64,000 nt of DNA from Polynucleobacter bastaniensis. GTDB lineage: Bacteria; Pseudomonadota; Gammaproteobacteria; Burkholderiales; Burkholderiaceae. The notes beneath the pieces are model-generated. The model did no database searches, was not told the DNA's origin, and worked only from the letters and a program-made list of their open reading frames with translations. The position numbers and the translations under genes were made by a program. The stretch lies in the NCBI RefSeq assembly GCF_018882205.1, contig NZ_JACVOU010000002.1, positions 434,001 to 498,000 on the forward strand, in the 5' to 3' direction. Shown piece after piece: positions 53,328-61,638 of the stretch (its first letter is position 1; the number at the start of each line of letters is the position of its first letter).

Positions 53328-53909
53328 TTGAAGAAATCTTTACTAGCTACATTAGTTGCCTCACTCGGTTTAGTTGTTGCAGGTTCAGTGTTTGCTCAAG
53401 CACCAGCAAAAATGTTGCCTTTGGCAGCCGAAGCAGTTGTACTGACTGCTACTGTTGATTCAGTGGACGTAAAGAAGCGCATCGTAGTACTGAAGGACGC
53501 TAACGGTAACTTGGCTCAAATGAACGTATCTAAGCAAGTCAATGATTTGGATAAGGTAAAGAAGGGCGATCTGTTTGTGGTTGAGCACGCTCAAGCGATT
53601 GCAGTTGGTTTGGTTGCTGCTCCTAAGGATGCAAAACCAGGTGTTTCAGGTGTTCGCTCTGTTGTGATCGCTGGTAAAGGTTCAGCTAAGCCATTTGAAG
53701 AGACAACAGATACCGTTTATGCCACCGTGAAAATTACTACGATCGATGCAAAGACTCGCGTTGTGACATTCACATTACCATCAGGCGAGAAGCAAAAAGT
53801 GAAAGTAGATCAAAGCGTTTTAGGTCTTGAGAAATTTAAGGCTGGTGATGACGTATTGGTTGAGTTCGTTGACGACACAGCAATTGGCTTCGTAACACCA
53901 AAGAAATAA
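53328..53909 (+). CDS. Secreted protein with two tandem beta-domain repeats
   Basis: A 193-residue protein starting at TTG (53328), which follows AGGAG at five bases, with a signal peptide ending near SVFAQA (residue 25). Two related segments follow: ATVDSVDVKKRIVVLKD...LDKVKKGDLFVVE and VKITTIDAKTRVVTFTL...LEKFKAGDDVLVEF, suggesting an internal duplication. No domain is recognised with certainty. It is probably periplasmic. Confidence 0.75.
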   Translation: MKKSLLATLVASLGLVVAGSVFAQAPAKMLPLAAEAVVLTATVDSVDVKKRIVVLKDANGNLAQMNVSKQVNDLDKVKKGDLFVVEHAQAIAVGLVAAPKDAKPGVSGVRSVVIAGKGSAKPFEETTDTVYATVKITTIDAKTRVVTFTLPSGEKQKVKVDQSVLGLEKFKAGDDVLVEFVDDTAIGFVTPKK

Positions 53910-53956
53910 GTATCTGATCATTCATTCAGCACGACTCAGTGCTGATGCGGTAAAGA

Positions 53957-53986
53957 AAAAGGCCCGCATTAAACTGCGGGCCTTTT
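53957..53986. terminator. Bidirectional intrinsic terminator
   Basis: AAAAGGCCCGCA, loop TTAAAC and TGCGGGCCTTTT make a perfect 12-pair stem with T-runs on both strands, between the convergent secreted protein and mop genes. Confidence 0.92.
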
Positions 53987-54001
53987 GCATGCAGGGAAAG
54001 A

Positions 54002-54226
54002 TTAAGCGTCTTTAGCAATCATCACATCAGAAGCTTTAATGACTGCCCAAGCCTGATCGCCAACCTTAAGATTGAGTTCATCGACTGCCTCATTAGTAAT
54101 AGATGCAGTAACAATGTGGCCAGCGCCGATATCTAATTTAACGTGAGAGGTGGTTTGACCCATTTTGAGTTCAACTACTTTTCCGCTAAGCGTATTGCGT
54201 GCGCTGAGTTTGACTTTAAGTTCCAT
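54002..54226 (-). CDS. mop: Mop/TOBE molybdate- or tungstate-binding protein
   Basis: A 74-residue protein consisting of one TOBE (Mop) domain with KLSARNTLSGKVVELKMGQTTSHVKLDIG, as in molbindins that store or buffer molybdate or tungstate in the cytoplasm. It is the last gene of the unit with the two TupA-type binding proteins, 8 bp after the second. Confidence 0.9.
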   Translation of the reverse strand: MELKVKLSARNTLSGKVVELKMGQTTSHVKLDIGAGHIVTASITNEAVDELNLKVGDQAWAVIKASDVMIAKDA

Positions 54227-54234
54227 GATTTCTC

Positions 54235-55116
54235 CTATTGGACGTATTGTTTGGCGTAGACGGCATCATTGTAGAGGGTTTCTTTGTACAGAGCTTTGCC
54301 ATAATTGCGAATAATAGTCTGGCCTTCATCAGATGCTACAAACTGAATGAACTTGGCGGCAATATCGCGATTTTCAGTTGCACCCACGGGTGCTACTAAA
54401 GCATCATAGGTATTAACTAAGTAAGGGTCGCCTCGATACAGAATTTGTAACTCAGGAGCGACATTTTTCTCTGCTACCCAAGTGCTGCTATCTGTCATGA
54501 AATAGGCTTTATCTGCATTTGCCTTTTTGAGTGATGCCGTCATAAAGTCATTGGTTACGATATACCAATTACCTTCTGGCGCAACCCCAGCTTTTTTCCA
54601 AATATCCATTTCTTTTTGGTGTGTACCGGATTTATCACCCCGAGAAATAAAGTTAGCCTGTGTTTTCGCGATCTTTGTATAGGCATCTGCGCCACTGCTT
54701 GCAGATTGGATCTTGGCCTTATCGGCTTTAGGGCCGACTATATAAAACTCATTAGAACCAATCAGCGTTCTGCCAGTTGCCCATCCTTCAGTAATTGCCT
54801 TGTTAACCCCATCTGGCGCATGCACCATGATCATGTCAACCTGCTTTGTTTTCAGTAAATTGAGAGAGGCGCCGCTTCCCGCCTTAATCCACACCAGGCG
54901 CGCACCTTCTTTCTTATCAAAGGCCTCACCAAGTTCTTGCAGTAGACCCAACTCACCGGGACTGCCAGTGGCCAATTTAAAGCTCTTGGCACCTTGACCA
55001 TAAGTAGCTTCTACTTTTGGCGGATTGGATTGCGCTGTCGATGTTTGCATTCCAAGTCCCAGTAGCAAAGCGGTGAGTAGGGTGCTAATTAATAGATGGG
55101 GATATTTCATATGCAT
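54235..55116 (-). CDS. TupA-like substrate-binding protein, divergent paralogue
   Basis: A 293-residue periplasmic binding protein with signal peptide (ending TSTAQS, about residue 29). It shares SRGDKSGTH, GNWYIV and the general layout with TupA, but where TupA has TTST...SGL it has ATGSPGELGLL, so ligand specificity may differ. It follows tupA directly (its ATG overlaps the TAA). No permease is adjacent. Function as an oxyanion binder is inferred. Confidence 0.78.
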   Translation of the reverse strand: MHMKYPHLLISTLLTALLLGLGMQTSTAQSNPPKVEATYGQGAKSFKLATGSPGELGLLQELGEAFDKKEGARLVWIKAGSGASLNLLKTKQVDMIMVHAPDGVNKAITEGWATGRTLIGSNEFYIVGPKADKAKIQSASSGADAYTKIAKTQANFISRGDKSGTHQKEMDIWKKAGVAPEGNWYIVTNDFMTASLKKANADKAYFMTDSSTWVAEKNVAPELQILYRGDPYLVNTYDALVAPVGATENRDIAAKFIQFVASDEGQTIIRNYGKALYKETLYNDAVYAKQYVQ

Positions 55117-55937
55117 TATTTCTTGGCATTCGGGAAGAAGAGTTGCTCACCACCAATTTGATAGCTGGCAATCACGTCTTGACCATTTTTGGAAGTAATC
55201 CAGTCAATGAATTCTTGGCCTTCTGCTTTTTTCACATGCGGGAATTTGGCTGGGTTGACTAACATCACGCCGTATTGATTAAATAGCTTTGGGTCGCCTT
55301 GGACTAGGATCGTTAAATCGCCACGGTTCTTGAATGAAAGCCAGGTAGCACGATCGGCCAAGATATAGCCATTCATTGCTGAAGCGGTATTTAATGCTGG
55401 ACCCATACCGGAGCCAGTTTCTTTGTACCAAGCACTTGGAGCCACCGCAACGGCAGCATCTTTCCAGTAGCGCAATTCAGCTGCATGTGTACCGCTCTTG
55501 TCACCACGGGATACGAATGGTGCCTGTGCTGTAGCGATCTTTTGAAATGCGACTTTGATGTCTTTACCACCAGCAATTTTGGCTGGATCTGCTTTAGGTC
55601 CAATTAAGACAAAGTCGTTGTACATGACTTCAGTACGTTTTGTGCCAAAACCCTCAGCAATAAACTTTTCTTCAGCAGGTTTGTCATGAACAAACACGAC
55701 ATCTGCATCGCCACGACGTCCAATGTCTAGGGCTTGACCTGTTCCAACAGCAACTACTTTGACATCAATCCCGCTCTTCATTTTGAAGATTGGCAAGATG
55801 AATCCAAAAAGACCAGATTGCTCTGTGGAGGTGGTTGAAGAAAGGACAATACTTTTTTCTTGTGCATTCGATGTGCTGCTTATAAGCATTAGTGCAGTAA
55901 TAGCGCTTGCCAGTAATTGCTTAAATGGGTGTGTCAT
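55116..55937 (-). CDS. tupA: Tungstate-binding protein TupA-like
   Basis: A 273-residue periplasmic binding protein with a signal peptide (cleavage near SNAQEK). The motif LSSTTSTEQSGLFGFILP (residues 31-48) matches the ligand-binding start of TupA, and SRGDKSGTH and the DRATWLSF segment follow. TupA proteins bind tungstate with high affinity. It is divergent from a ModE-like regulator and followed by a paralogue and mop. The likely permease and ATPase are at 11.1-12.5 kb. Molybdate or another oxyanion cannot be excluded. Confidence 0.82.
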   Translation of the reverse strand: MTHPFKQLLASAITALMLISSTSNAQEKSIVLSSTTSTEQSGLFGFILPIFKMKSGIDVKVVAVGTGQALDIGRRGDADVVFVHDKPAEEKFIAEGFGTKRTEVMYNDFVLIGPKADPAKIAGGKDIKVAFQKIATAQAPFVSRGDKSGTHAAELRYWKDAAVAVAPSAWYKETGSGMGPALNTASAMNGYILADRATWLSFKNRGDLTILVQGDPKLFNQYGVMLVNPAKFPHVKKAEGQEFIDWITSKNGQDVIASYQIGGEQLFFPNAKK

Positions 55938-55972
55938 TTGAATAGAGCTCCATAAGGTAGGTTCGGTTAAGA

Positions 55973-55988
55973 TTTGTTATATTACAAA
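55973..55988. promoter_or_regulatory. Dyad between tupA and the ModE-like regulator
   Basis: TTTGT and ACAAA are perfect arms around TATATT. The dyad is 36 bp upstream of the tupA start and 25 bp upstream of the regulator start, a fitting place for an autoregulated operator. It includes GTTATAT, a half-site-like string of known ModE operators. Confidence 0.5.
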
Positions 55989-56012
55989 ACATCAATATGC
56001 AAAAAATTACAT

Positions 56013-57038
56013 ATGAGAATTCAGATCCGACCAACCCTAGTTTTTGGTAATAAGAATGCTAAAGATCCAGCTGTAGTCGATTTGGTGTGGTTGACCGCCT
56101 TATTAAAGGATATTGATCACGGCAAAACGCTGATGTCTGCCTGCAAAAAGATGGGGCTTTCTTATAGAAATGTTTGGCAAAAACTCAATGATGTGGAGCT
56201 AGCCTTGGGATTTAAGTTGATGAATCGCGTGAGGGGGCATGGCTCCCAATTATCAGAATACGCAAGGTACTTAATTCAATTTACCGAAGACTTTGATCAA
56301 AAGACCATACGATTAGGGCAATCCAGTCTTTCGCACCTAGAAGAGGGCTTTGCGCAATTTAGAGTGAAGGCAAAAAAACAATGGCGCTTTGCTAGTAGTA
56401 GTGATCCGATCATTCAAAAAGCAGTTTTAAATATTGGCGGCTTTGAACTCATTACCGCTGGATCGGGTGAGGCTTTGGAGCGTCTACAAAATTATGAAGT
56501 CGATATTGCTGGTTACCATGTTTCGGATCCAAAAAGTTCCTTGATTATTTCCAAGCGACTACAAAAAGAAGGGATGCAAATATTTCCCGTGATGAAGCGC
56601 GTACAGGGTCTGTTGGTGGCCAAGGGAAATCCACTCAATATTATTTCTCCTAAAGATTTACTAAGACCCAAAATTCGCTTTATTAACCGCCAGAAAGGGT
56701 CTGGTACGCGCTTGCTCCTAGATACCATTTTGGCTAAAGAGGGTATTGATGCTCATGGCATCAGGGGCTACGAAAATGAAGAGTTCACGCACTCCGCAAT
56801 TGCTACAGCTATCTTGGCTAAAAAAGCGGATGTAGGTATGGGTGTTAAAAGCATCGCATTAGAGAATGGCCTTGATTTCATTCAGTTGAAAGACGAAATC
56901 TTCTTTCTTGCGATGAATAAGGAGCTTAGCCTGAATCCCGATTTCGCAAAACTCATTCGGAAAATTCGGGTTCTATCCAGCGCCAGTCCAGGCTATAAGT
57001 CGATTGGACTAAAGCGACAGATTGCCGGTTGGCTTTAA
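56013..57038 (+). CDS. ModE-like regulator: winged helix fused to a PBP-like oxyanion domain
   Basis: A 341-residue regulator. Residues 1-85 are a ModE/LysR-type winged helix (GKTLMSACKKMGLSYRNVWQKL). Residues about 115-335 resemble a periplasmic-binding-like domain (PBP_like), seen in molybdate- and tungstate-responsive regulators in place of the TOBE domains. RFINRQKGSGTRLLLD is its clearest motif. I start at MRIQIRPTLVF (56013); the longer frame begins with TTG in the dyad. It is divergent from tupA and probably controls it. Confidence 0.85.
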   Translation: MRIQIRPTLVFGNKNAKDPAVVDLVWLTALLKDIDHGKTLMSACKKMGLSYRNVWQKLNDVELALGFKLMNRVRGHGSQLSEYARYLIQFTEDFDQKTIRLGQSSLSHLEEGFAQFRVKAKKQWRFASSSDPIIQKAVLNIGGFELITAGSGEALERLQNYEVDIAGYHVSDPKSSLIISKRLQKEGMQIFPVMKRVQGLLVAKGNPLNIISPKDLLRPKIRFINRQKGSGTRLLLDTILAKEGIDAHGIRGYENEEFTHSAIATAILAKKADVGMGVKSIALENGLDFIQLKDEIFFLAMNKELSLNPDFAKLIRKIRVLSSASPGYKSIGLKRQIAGWL

Positions 57039-57118
57039 GTAGCGCGAGCAAAATGAGTGCGACGTCTGAAAATGAGATAAATTATGAGTCACACCCACCT
57101 ATCTCAGAGAAGCTACCC

Positions 57119-57511
57119 ATGAAATCGCTCCTTCACCCCTTTGTTCTTGCCGCTTGTTTTTTCTCCCCATTAGCCGCCCTTGCTGAACCTGGTGAGAATA
57201 CTTATAAGCAAGTCTGCGCAGGCTGCCATGGCGCTGGCGTTCTCAAGGCTCCCAAGTTTGGTGATAAAGCTCAATGGGCTCCATTGATTGCGGAAGGTCA
57301 GGTCACCCTCACTGCACACGGTTATGTTGGCGTGAGAGGAATGCCAGCCAAAGGCGGTAACCCCAATCTCACGGTAGAAGGATTCTCAGAGGCAGTGGCT
57401 TATATGGTCAATAAGGCGGGTGGTAACTGGAAGACTCCTGACGCAAAAACCCTAGCGGCCATCAATAAAGAAATTGAAGCGCGTAAAGCGAGCCTGAATA
57501 AGAAGCCGTAA
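57119..57511 (+). CDS. Cytochrome c5 family protein
   Basis: A 130-residue periplasmic c-type cytochrome. The signal peptide (LAACFFSPLAALA) is followed by the haem site CAGCHGAG near residue 37, and a distal methionine in VRGMPAKGG is the likely axial ligand. I start at MKSLLHPFVL (57119). It resembles class I c5 cytochromes that carry electrons to terminal oxidases. Confidence 0.88.
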   Translation: MKSLLHPFVLAACFFSPLAALAEPGENTYKQVCAGCHGAGVLKAPKFGDKAQWAPLIAEGQVTLTAHGYVGVRGMPAKGGNPNLTVEGFSEAVAYMVNKAGGNWKTPDAKTLAAINKEIEARKASLNKKP

Positions 57512-57515
57512 GCGC

Positions 57516-57788
57516 GTGAATTTATTGCCACATCAGATTGAGATTATTGGTTACTGCGCTGCATTTTTAACCACAATTGCCTTTTTGCCACAGGCTATTC
57601 AATCTTGGCGCACCCGTGATCTCTCAGGGATCTCGGTGGGGATGTATAGCTTATTTACTGCTGGGGTAGGTTTGTGGCTGATCTACGGTCTCATTATTGA
57701 GAAGTGGCCTTTGATTCTGGCTAACGCCTTGACCTTTGCCTTAGCTCTGAGCATTCTCGTGCTCAAGCTCCGTAGTAAGGAGCAGTAA
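57516..57788 (+). CDS. SemiSWEET-type small sugar transporter
   Basis: A 90-residue protein starting at GTG (57516) with three hydrophobic helices and a PQ motif in AFLPQAIQSWRTRDLSGISVGM. This is the SemiSWEET/MtN3 fold, in which two copies dimerise to form a sugar uniporter in the inner membrane. It lies 4 bp after the cytochrome gene and is probably co-transcribed. Confidence 0.87.
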   Translation: MNLLPHQIEIIGYCAAFLTTIAFLPQAIQSWRTRDLSGISVGMYSLFTAGVGLWLIYGLIIEKWPLILANALTFALALSILVLKLRSKEQ

Positions 57789-57877
57789 GGGGCAGCAATG
57801 ACATTGATTCAAGTAATATCATCACTTATTCAGATCAGAATGATTAAAAAATTAGACATTCATCACAAAGGCAATTC

Positions 57878-58570
57878 ATGAGCACCACATACGTTATCGA
57901 TCCACCCATCGTTCCATCACTACCTGTAGTAGGCGATACCCGCCGTTTTGCTGTGAATCGCATCTATTGCGTTGGGCGTAACTATGCAGATCATGCTCGT
58001 GAGATGGGTCATGACCCCGATCGTGAGCCGCCATTCTTTTTTATGAAGCCAGCTAACTCGATCGTTGCTGATGGTAAAGATATGCAATATCCAAACCTGT
58101 CAAATGACGTGCATCATGAGATTGAGATGGTTGTCGCGATTGGTAAGGGCGGCGCCAATATTCCTGCGGATAAAGCGCTAGAGTATGTTTATGGTTACGG
58201 TGTTGGGTTGGATATGACTCGTCGTGACTTGCAAGGCGAAGCTAAAAAAATGGGCCGCCCATGGGATACCGGTAAAGCATTTGATCAATCCGCCCCATGT
58301 GCAGCGCTAACTCCCGCCACTCAGTTTGGTCATCCGACTAAAGGCACAGTCAAACTCTTGGTCAATGGTGAAGTGCGCCAAGAGGGCGACTTAAACCAGC
58401 TGATCTGGAATGTTCCTGACACCATTGCATACCTCTCTACTTTATTTACGCTTGAGCCAGGTGATTTGATTATGTCTGGAACACCTGCTGGTGTGGGCCC
58501 TGTAAAAAAAGGTGATGTACTTGAAGGATTAGTTGAAGGTCTCAGCCCTCTGAAAATCAAGATCGTTTAA
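57878..58570 (+). CDS. Fumarylacetoacetate hydrolase family protein
   Basis: A 230-residue FAH-fold hydrolase. The metal-binding region ([14 protein letters not shown], near residue 88) and the [13 protein letters not shown] and [13 protein letters not shown] motifs are clear. The family includes maleylpyruvate and fumarylpyruvate hydrolases, acylpyruvases and oxaloacetate decarboxylases. The substrate is not determined. It is a standalone gene with AAAGGC before the ATG. Confidence 0.9.
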   Translation: MSTTYVIDPPIVPSLPVVGDTRRFAVNRIYCVGRNYADHAREMGHDPDREPPFFFMKPANSIVADGKDMQYPNLSNDVHHEIEMVVAIGKGGANIPADKALEYVYGYGVGLDMTRRDLQGEAKKMGRPWDTGKAFDQSAPCAALTPATQFGHPTKGTVKLLVNGEVRQEGDLNQLIWNVPDTIAYLSTLFTLEPGDLIMSGTPAGVGPVKKGDVLEGLVEGLSPLKIKIV

Positions 58571-58606
58571 ATATTTCAAGTAGTTCAAACAGGCAAAGGG
58601 GTGGAG

Positions 58607-59653
58607 ATGAAAATAAAGGCACTAGGAATCGCTTTGGTGATGTGCGTTGGCGGAGTCTTCCTCTCGGCCTGTACAACGGTTGATCAGCCTAAAGCGGAGT
58701 CTCCACCACCCAGTCGCTATGCCAACGCAAGTCCTTTAGATTTACGCCTCAGCGCTTGGCCTTATCCCTTTCCCACTAAAGAATTTAAAACTTCCCTTCA
58801 GGGTCAGCCTGCCACCATGGTTTATATGGATGTGCCTGCAGTTGGTCAGCAGAAGGGTGTAGTAGTCTTGTTTCACGGGAAGAACTTTTCAAGCGATTAT
58901 TGGTTGCCTACGATCAAAGGATTGACTGCGGCAGGCTATCGAGTGATTGCCCCTGATCAGATTGGCTTTGGTAAATCTTCCAAACCAGATGTCGCATATC
59001 ACTTTGATGATCTTGCTCAGAACACCCAAGCTCTGTTGAAATCGCTCAGTATTAGTAAGACTTCAGTAATTGCCAACTCGATGGGTGGCATGGTGGGTAT
59101 TCGGTATGCGCGCCTTTATCCCAAAACTGTCCAGAAACTGATCTTAGAAAATCCATTGGGTCTTGAGGACTACAGCAAGGATATTCCACCACAAACGAAT
59201 GACAATCTACTCAAGCTAGAAATGGCGCAAACAGAAACCAGTTATCGCCGTTTCTTGCAGACTTATTTTCCAGTATGGCAGCCGAGCTTTGAGCAATTTG
59301 TAGAGGTGTATGTCAGGATTCAAAAAGGGCCTGACTACCCGGCCTATGCAAAGACCTCGGTGTTAACTTATCAGATGATTGCTGAAAAGCCAGTAGTGGG
59401 TGACTTGCCTCAATTGAAGATGCCGGTACTGTTAGTCATAGGCCAGAAAGACAGAACCGTATTTGGTCGTCGCTTTGCTCCGCCTGAAGCGGTTAAGTCT
59501 TTGGGTAATTTTCCTGAGTTGGGTCGTAAAGCAGCGCAGGCGATTCCGAATGCCAAGTTAGTCCCTTTGGATAATGTCGGACATATTCCCCATATTGAAG
59601 TGCCGGATATTTTTGTTCAGACGGTAGTGGATTTCTTAAACTCGAAATCCTAA
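58607..59653 (+). CDS. Lipoprotein alpha/beta hydrolase
   Basis: A 348-residue protein with a lipobox (FLSAC, Cys near residue 22) and an alpha/beta hydrolase core. HGKNFSSDYW starts the fold, the nucleophile elbow is ANSMGGM, and the terminal GHIPH holds the catalytic histidine. I start at the ATG at 58607, with AAGGGG five bases before; a GTG at 58601 is possible. It should sit in the periplasm as a lipid-anchored esterase. Confidence 0.88.
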   Translation: MKIKALGIALVMCVGGVFLSACTTVDQPKAESPPPSRYANASPLDLRLSAWPYPFPTKEFKTSLQGQPATMVYMDVPAVGQQKGVVVLFHGKNFSSDYWLPTIKGLTAAGYRVIAPDQIGFGKSSKPDVAYHFDDLAQNTQALLKSLSISKTSVIANSMGGMVGIRYARLYPKTVQKLILENPLGLEDYSKDIPPQTNDNLLKLEMAQTETSYRRFLQTYFPVWQPSFEQFVEVYVRIQKGPDYPAYAKTSVLTYQMIAEKPVVGDLPQLKMPVLLVIGQKDRTVFGRRFAPPEAVKSLGNFPELGRKAAQAIPNAKLVPLDNVGHIPHIEVPDIFVQTVVDFLNSKS

Positions 59654-59776
59654 TGTAGGCGGTCATCGATCGCTGACCTATCTTTGCTTACCTTTTTGTG
59701 TAATGGGAGGTCGATGCAAGGTGGGTTGGATTTTATAAACTCATTCTATACAAAAGACCCTTTGAGTCACTTGTTA

Positions 59777-59804
59777 TTGGGTCTGGATCGACCTGCGATA
59801 GAAT
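59777..59804 (+). promoter_or_regulatory. Candidate promoter for a leaderless DUF5993 mRNA
   Basis: TTGGGT and TAGAAT are separated by 16 bp. The start codon is only 6 bp after the -10 box, so transcription would begin about at the ATG. No Shine-Dalgarno sequence precedes it. Confidence 0.4.
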
Positions 59805-59810
59805 TCATTC

Positions 59811-59969
59811 ATGTATATGTTTCTACCTTTCCTGACAGCCTTTATCGGTCTTGTCCTTGTGTGGTTTGAGAAACGTCTGGCAGGTTTAGTTGTACTTGCT
59901 ATTACCGTTGGCATTTTGTTGTTCTGGTTCCGCATTCATGCCAACAGTCATCTCAATCTGAATTTCTAA
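59811..59969 (+). CDS. DUF5993 family small membrane protein
   Basis: A 52-residue protein of two hydrophobic helices (MYMFLPFLTAFIGLVLVWFE; GLVVLAITVGILLFWF) separated by a short basic loop. It matches DUF5993 proteins, which are often found before DsbB-like genes. Its TAA overlaps the ATG of dsbB (TAATG). Its function is unknown; a helper of the neighbouring DsbB is an inference from the fixed pairing. Confidence 0.75.
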   Translation: MYMFLPFLTAFIGLVLVWFEKRLAGLVVLAITVGILLFWFRIHANSHLNLNF

Positions 59970-60538
59970 TGAAGATGAGTAAGCAATTTTCTTTTTCTCT
60001 AGCAGGTCTTGGTAATCAGCTGGCTTTAGCGGCGATTATTGGCATGCTGTCTTATGCCTTTGTCGACCAACTGTATTTCGGTGAATTGCCTTGCCCACTG
60101 TGCCTTATGCAACGCATGGGTTTTGTGATTATCGGTTTTGCATTGGTGCTCAATATTCGTTGTGGAGCGCATTCTGCTCACTACGGCTGGGGCATCATTG
60201 GCGGCTTGGTTGGCATGATGGTGTCATTACGCCAAGTGCTCTTGCATGTTTTGCCAGGAGACAAAGGATTTGGCGCCACCTTTTTGGAACTGCACTTCTA
60301 CACTTGGGCTTTTGTGGCTTACCTTGGCCTCATCGCAGGACTCGCAATTCTATTGATGCTACCTAACCGAGACGTGCGCTCGCGTTCACTGCTTGCCAAT
60401 ACATTAATCATGCTATTTATTGTTTTAGTGTTTGCTAACCTAGCTTCCACTCTGTTGGAATGCGGCATTGGCCCTTGTGCTGACGATCCCGTTAAATACG
60501 AGGGATGGATTTGGTTGCGTACACGTTTTGGTTTTTAA
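59969..60538 (+). CDS. dsbB: DsbB-type thiol oxidase with C-terminal cysteine pair
   Basis: A 189-residue inner membrane protein, longer than the usual DsbB and with five probable helices (about 16-36, 50-65, 75-95, 112-132, 143-162). Cys42-Cys45 (CPLC) follows the first helix as in DsbB. The second pair expected in the next periplasmic loop is absent there, and Cys165 and Cys170 (ECGIGPCADDP) lie in the C-terminal tail, which by the helix count is also periplasmic. It probably reoxidises a DsbA-type protein using quinone. Confidence 0.85.
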   Translation: MKMSKQFSFSLAGLGNQLALAAIIGMLSYAFVDQLYFGELPCPLCLMQRMGFVIIGFALVLNIRCGAHSAHYGWGIIGGLVGMMVSLRQVLLHVLPGDKGFGATFLELHFYTWAFVAYLGLIAGLAILLMLPNRDVRSRSLLANTLIMLFIVLVFANLASTLLECGIGPCADDPVKYEGWIWLRTRFGF

Positions 60539-60548
60539 GTCGGCTTCC

Positions 60549-61526
60549 GTGAAGTATCTTGTAGCTCTGCTGCTTTGCTTAGGCCTTACTGGTCCTGTCA
60601 AATCCCAAACAATCAAAGCTGATACTGCTTGGCCTAAACAGGCTATCAAAATTGTAGTGACCTTTACGCCAGGTGGAGCGCCCGATATTTTGGCGCGGGT
60701 ACTGGCTGAGAGTTGGCAAAAAAGTTTAGGTGTACCAGTGCTAGTAGAAAATCGTCCCGGCTACGGCGGCAATATTGGCGCTGACCTAGTAGCTAAGAGC
60801 GAGCCAGATGGCTACACACTTCTGATTGGCACGGTGGGCATCCATGCAATCAACGGCGCTCTTTATGACAAGTTGTCTTTTCATCCGATCAATGATTTCA
60901 CGCCCATTAGTTTTTTGGCGAGTACGCCCAATGTATTGGTAGTGAATAAGAAGTTGGGCGTCAACAATCTTCATGAACTGATTGAGCTTGCCAAAGCTAA
61001 ACCGAATGAGCTTACTTTTGGCTCTTCTGGTGTCGGCACTTCATTGCACATGTCTGGCGAACTCTTTAAAGAAATGACTGGCGTGCAGATTCGTCACATT
61101 CCTTACAAAGGAAGAGCCCAATCCTTGCCCGATCTCCTCAGCGGACGTATTTCTATGCTATTTGACAACCTGTCTTCATCGCTACCTTTGATTAAGGCAG
61201 GAGAGGTTCAGGCTTTGGCAGTAACGACCTTAAAACGCTCACCAGCAACTCCAGAGATTCCGACAATGGCAGAGCAAGGCTTGCCGGGATTTGAGGCTAC
61301 ATCATGGTTCTCTCTCATGGCGCCAGCAAATCTACCCCCAGTTTTACAACAGCGTTTAAATACCTTGACTCGCCAAACCCTCAATCAGACCGAAGTCAAA
61401 AACAAGCTGCGCGCTAGTGGTTTGGAGCCAGCGCCAGGAAGCCCTCAAGAGCTCAATAAGCTGATTCAATCCGAGACCAATAAATGGGGTAGGGTTATTT
61501 ACAAATCAGGCGCAAAATTAGAGTAG
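60549..61526 (+). CDS. Bug family tripartite tricarboxylate transporter substrate-binding protein
   Basis: A 325-residue periplasmic binding protein starting at GTG (60549) with a signal peptide ending PVKSQT. The characteristic PIKIVV-like start (AIKIVVTFTPGGAPDILAR), VENRPGYGGNIGAD and the later FDNLSSSLPLIKAG are typical of the betaproteobacterial Bug family, which bind carboxylates. No membrane components are nearby, as is usual for Bug orphans. Confidence 0.9.
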   Translation: MKYLVALLLCLGLTGPVKSQTIKADTAWPKQAIKIVVTFTPGGAPDILARVLAESWQKSLGVPVLVENRPGYGGNIGADLVAKSEPDGYTLLIGTVGIHAINGALYDKLSFHPINDFTPISFLASTPNVLVVNKKLGVNNLHELIELAKAKPNELTFGSSGVGTSLHMSGELFKEMTGVQIRHIPYKGRAQSLPDLLSGRISMLFDNLSSSLPLIKAGEVQALAVTTLKRSPATPEIPTMAEQGLPGFEATSWFSLMAPANLPPVLQQRLNTLTRQTLNQTEVKNKLRASGLEPAPGSPQELNKLIQSETNKWGRVIYKSGAKLE

Positions 61527-61638
61527 TAGTTCGATGCAGCAAAGTAATAAATATCTCAATAAATACCCAATTCCTGTCAGCCTAGGTTTGGATGGAGCGT
61601 TATAAGTAGTAGAAGGTAAGCAATTCAAAGGGTCCACT

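Noticed and set aside
59684-59869. 61-codon frame before dsbB
   Set aside because: It overlaps the better-supported DUF5993 frame (59811-59969), which has two helices and a stop/start overlap with dsbB.
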